Source of the DNA: Clostridia bacterium
GTDB lineage: Bacteria; Bacillota; Clostridia; Oscillospirales; Feifaniaceae
Direction of reading: 5' to 3'
Length of the DNA: 36,532 nt
Assembly (NCBI GenBank): GCA_017396965.1
Contig: JAFQKL010000213.1
Coordinates: 1 to 36,532, forward strand
In this document: positions 34,970 to 36,532 of the stretch, one piece after another
How the letters are laid out: the number at the start of each line of letters is the position of its first letter
How positions within the stretch are numbered: the first letter of the stretch is position 1
The notes under the pieces: model-generated
What the model saw: the letters and a program-made list of their open reading frames with translations, nothing else
The model's database searches: none
Told to the model about the DNA's origin: nothing
Made by a program: the position numbers and the translations under genes

Positions 34970-35371
34970 ATGACCAGAAAGGATGCCAGAGCTTCGGCCC
35001 TGCAGCTGCTCTATCAATACGAATTCCACCGCGACCTTAAGCCGGAAGACTACCTCGCCCGCGCCGCCCGGGACTTTGAGGGCAGCTTCAACGACTACAC
35101 CCTGCGCCTGTTCCACGGGGTGCTGGAGCACACCGAGGCGCTGGACGCCCTCATCACGGCCCACAGCAAGAACTGGCGGCTGGACCGCATCAACCGCGTC
35201 TCCCGCTGCATCCTGCGCATCGCCCTCTTTGAGATGCGCTTTGACGACAAGGTGGACACCCCCATCGCCATCAACGAAGCGGTGGAGCTGTCCAAGGAGT
35301 TTGAGCTGGGCGAGTCGTCGGCCTTCATCAACGGCGTGCTGGGCGGTGTCGCCCGGGAGGAGCCGTCGTGA
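34970..35371 (+). CDS. nusB: Transcription antitermination factor NusB
   Basis: The 133-residue all-helical protein has the NusB signature: the N-terminal RKDARASALQLLYQYEF and the C-terminal DTPIAINEAVELSKEF followed by SSAFINGVLGG. NusB with NusE (S10) binds boxA RNA and supports antitermination in rRNA operons. GAAGGAG precedes the ATG. The stop overlaps the GTG of the next gene (GTGA). Confidence 0.96.
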   Translation: MTRKDARASALQLLYQYEFHRDLKPEDYLARAARDFEGSFNDYTLRLFHGVLEHTEALDALITAHSKNWRLDRINRVSRCILRIALFEMRFDDKVDTPIAINEAVELSKEFELGESSAFINGVLGGVAREEPS

Positions 35372-36354
35372 GCCAGGCCCCCTGGTGCCTGGGGATTGAC
35401 ACCAGCAACTACACCACCTCCGTCGCCGCCTGCACCGCAGAGGGCGAACACCTCTCCCTGCGCACCCCCTTTGATGTCAAAGAGGGTGCGCGTGGCGTGC
35501 GCCAGAGTGACGCTGTCTTCCTGCACACCAAAGAGCTGCCCGCCCTGGTGGAGCAGCTGATGCAGCAACAGGGCAGACCGCCCGCGGCCGTCGCCGTGTC
35601 CGACCGTCCCCGCGATGTCGAAGGCTCCTATATGCCCTGTTTTCTGGCGGGTCTGTCGGTGGCGAGAAGCCTGGCGGCGGCGCTTGATGTGCCGCTTTTT
35701 CGCATCTCCCACCAGCGGGGCCACCTGCTCGCCGCCCTGCTCGGCAGCCGTCAGGCAGGGGAGGGGGGAGGGCTGACGGAGAGGAAGGACGCCGCCCTGC
35801 GTCTCACCGCCGCCCCCTTCTACGCCTTCCATGTCTCCGGCGGAACCTGTGACCTGCTGGCAGCGGAGCTGACGGCGAACGGGGAGGGCGAGATCCGCAT
35901 GATCGGCACCAGTGCCGACCTCCATGCCGGTCAGCTGGTCGACCGCTGCGGTGTCAAAATCGGCCTCAAATTCCCCTGCGGCCCGGCACTGGAGCAGCTC
36001 TCAGACGCAGCGGAAGGCCGCATCCCCCCCATGCGCTTCAAGCCGACCGACACGCTGCACCTCTCCGGCCTCGAAAACAAATTCGAGGCCCTGCTCAAAG
36101 ACCACCCCCCGAAGGAGGCGGCCCGCTGGCTGCTGGAGTCCCTGGCCAATGCCCTCCGCGCCCTCACCGAGGCCTGCGTCACCCAGCCGCGCCCCCTGCT
36201 GCTGGCGGGCGGTGTCCTCTCCAACCGCCTGCTGCGCGCCCGCCTCTCCGAAGGCCGCGAGACGCTGCACACCGGCCACGCCTACGCGGCGGACAACGCC
36301 TGCGGTGTCGCCTGGTACGGCGCGATGCGGATGGGAGGGCTGGATGATGAATGA
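35368..36354 (+). CDS. M22/TsaD-like protein (ASKHA fold)
   Basis: The 328-residue protein is a relative of TsaD (Gcp), the enzyme that makes the N6-threonylcarbamoyl group of tRNA. The N-terminal phosphate loop reads GIDTSNYTTS where true TsaD has GIETSCDDTS. A metal-type histidine pair (HQRGH) and the late motif ADNACGVAWYG are present. The replaced loop suggests a paralogue rather than TsaD itself; the genuine tsaD would be elsewhere. The start GTG overlaps nusB, and the stop overlaps the xseA start, so all three are translated as a coupled set. Function unknown. Confidence 0.82.
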   Translation: MSQAPWCLGIDTSNYTTSVAACTAEGEHLSLRTPFDVKEGARGVRQSDAVFLHTKELPALVEQLMQQQGRPPAAVAVSDRPRDVEGSYMPCFLAGLSVARSLAAALDVPLFRISHQRGHLLAALLGSRQAGEGGGLTERKDAALRLTAAPFYAFHVSGGTCDLLAAELTANGEGEIRMIGTSADLHAGQLVDRCGVKIGLKFPCGPALEQLSDAAEGRIPPMRFKPTDTLHLSGLENKFEALLKDHPPKEAARWLLESLANALRALTEACVTQPRPLLLAGGVLSNRLLRARLSEGRETLHTGHAYAADNACGVAWYGAMRMGGLDDE

Positions 36355-36532
36355 CCGCCGCCTCCCCTCTGAACGGGACATTCTCACCGTCTCCCAGCTC
36401 AATTCCATCCTCAAGGCGATACTCGACAATGACCCTCTGCTCACCCGCCTGATGGTGCGCGGCGAGCTGTCCAACTTCAAGCACCATGCCCAAAGCGGCC
36501 ATCTCTACATGACGCTCAAGGACGAGCGCAGC
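36347..36532 (+). CDS. xseA: Exodeoxyribonuclease VII large subunit, 5' part
   Basis: The first 62 codons are present; the gene runs off the window. The sequence (LTVSQLNSILKAILDNDPLL, then VRGELSNFK and SGHLYMTLKDE) is the N-terminal OB-fold of XseA, which with XseB degrades single-stranded DNA to oligonucleotides. ATG 36347 has GGGAGG 8 nt upstream; an ATG at 36344 is also in frame. It overlaps the M22-like gene by 8 nt. Confidence 0.93.
   Translation, partial: MNDRRLPSERDILTVSQLNSILKAILDNDPLLTRLMVRGELSNFKHHAQSGHLYMTLKDERS

Noticed and set aside
1-36532. CRISPR array, tRNA or rRNA genes, insertion sequences, attachment sites
   Set aside because: I looked for regularly spaced repeats, cloverleaf-like sequences, and transposase or integrase proteins and found none.

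Overview
The window is chromosomal DNA from a GC-rich, endospore-forming, anaerobic Clostridia lineage, most likely the Oscillospiraceae/Ruminococcaceae (inferred from gene content and order; no rRNA is present to fix the taxon). It has a complete eight-gene spoIIIA operon, an ftsEX/M23/S41 cell-wall cluster, a V-type ATPase operon, and a nusB-M22-xseA segment. Genes are densely packed with strong AGGAGG-type ribosome binding sites. Most promoters are readable as sigma-A boxes with exactly 17-bp spacers. I see no tRNA, rRNA, CRISPR array, insertion sequence, integrase or prophage gene.

Layout: 1-1570 holds two minus-strand genes, an EcsC-family protein and a small P-loop protein. 1800-7400 runs plus-strand: a CdaR/PucR-type regulator, ftsE, ftsX, an M23 murein hydrolase activator with a coiled coil, and an S41 C-terminal processing protease. 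Together these look like a septal peptidoglycan-hydrolysis module. 7400-11770 alternates strands: D-cysteine desulfhydrase-like enzyme (-), zinc-ribbon coiled-coil protein (+), MATE exporter (-), UlaG-like metallo-beta-lactamase-fold hydrolase (+), with promoters back to back and shared terminators. 11799-16227 holds a phosphohexomutase, recG (broken by one missing base) and a thioredoxin-reductase-like flavoprotein.

16296-25131 is a self-contained V-type ATPase transcription unit in the order G/H-I-K-E-C-F-A-B-D, with its own promoter and terminator. The K subunit carries the residues that bind sodium in the Enterococcus hirae rotor, so a Na+-coupled enzyme is the best reading. A 13-bp inverted repeat with related copies lies just upstream of its promoter. 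After it come a polytopic membrane protein that apparently starts at CTG, a flavodoxin-like oxidoreductase, and the convergent UPF0237 (ACT)/UPF0210 pair.

29272-34133 is spoIIIAA-AH, which builds the mother-cell side of the channel (feeding tube) into the forespore. Then come an Asp23/Gls24 protein with a long acidic tail, nusB, an M22/TsaD-like paralogue, and the first 62 codons of xseA, cut by the window end.

Most of the window is ordinary core genome and I find no convincing new multi-gene system. The points most worth checking are the recG frameshift, the CTG start at 25166, the putative operator cluster ahead of the V-ATPase, and two uncharacterised proteins (the small P-loop protein and the membrane protein at 25166).
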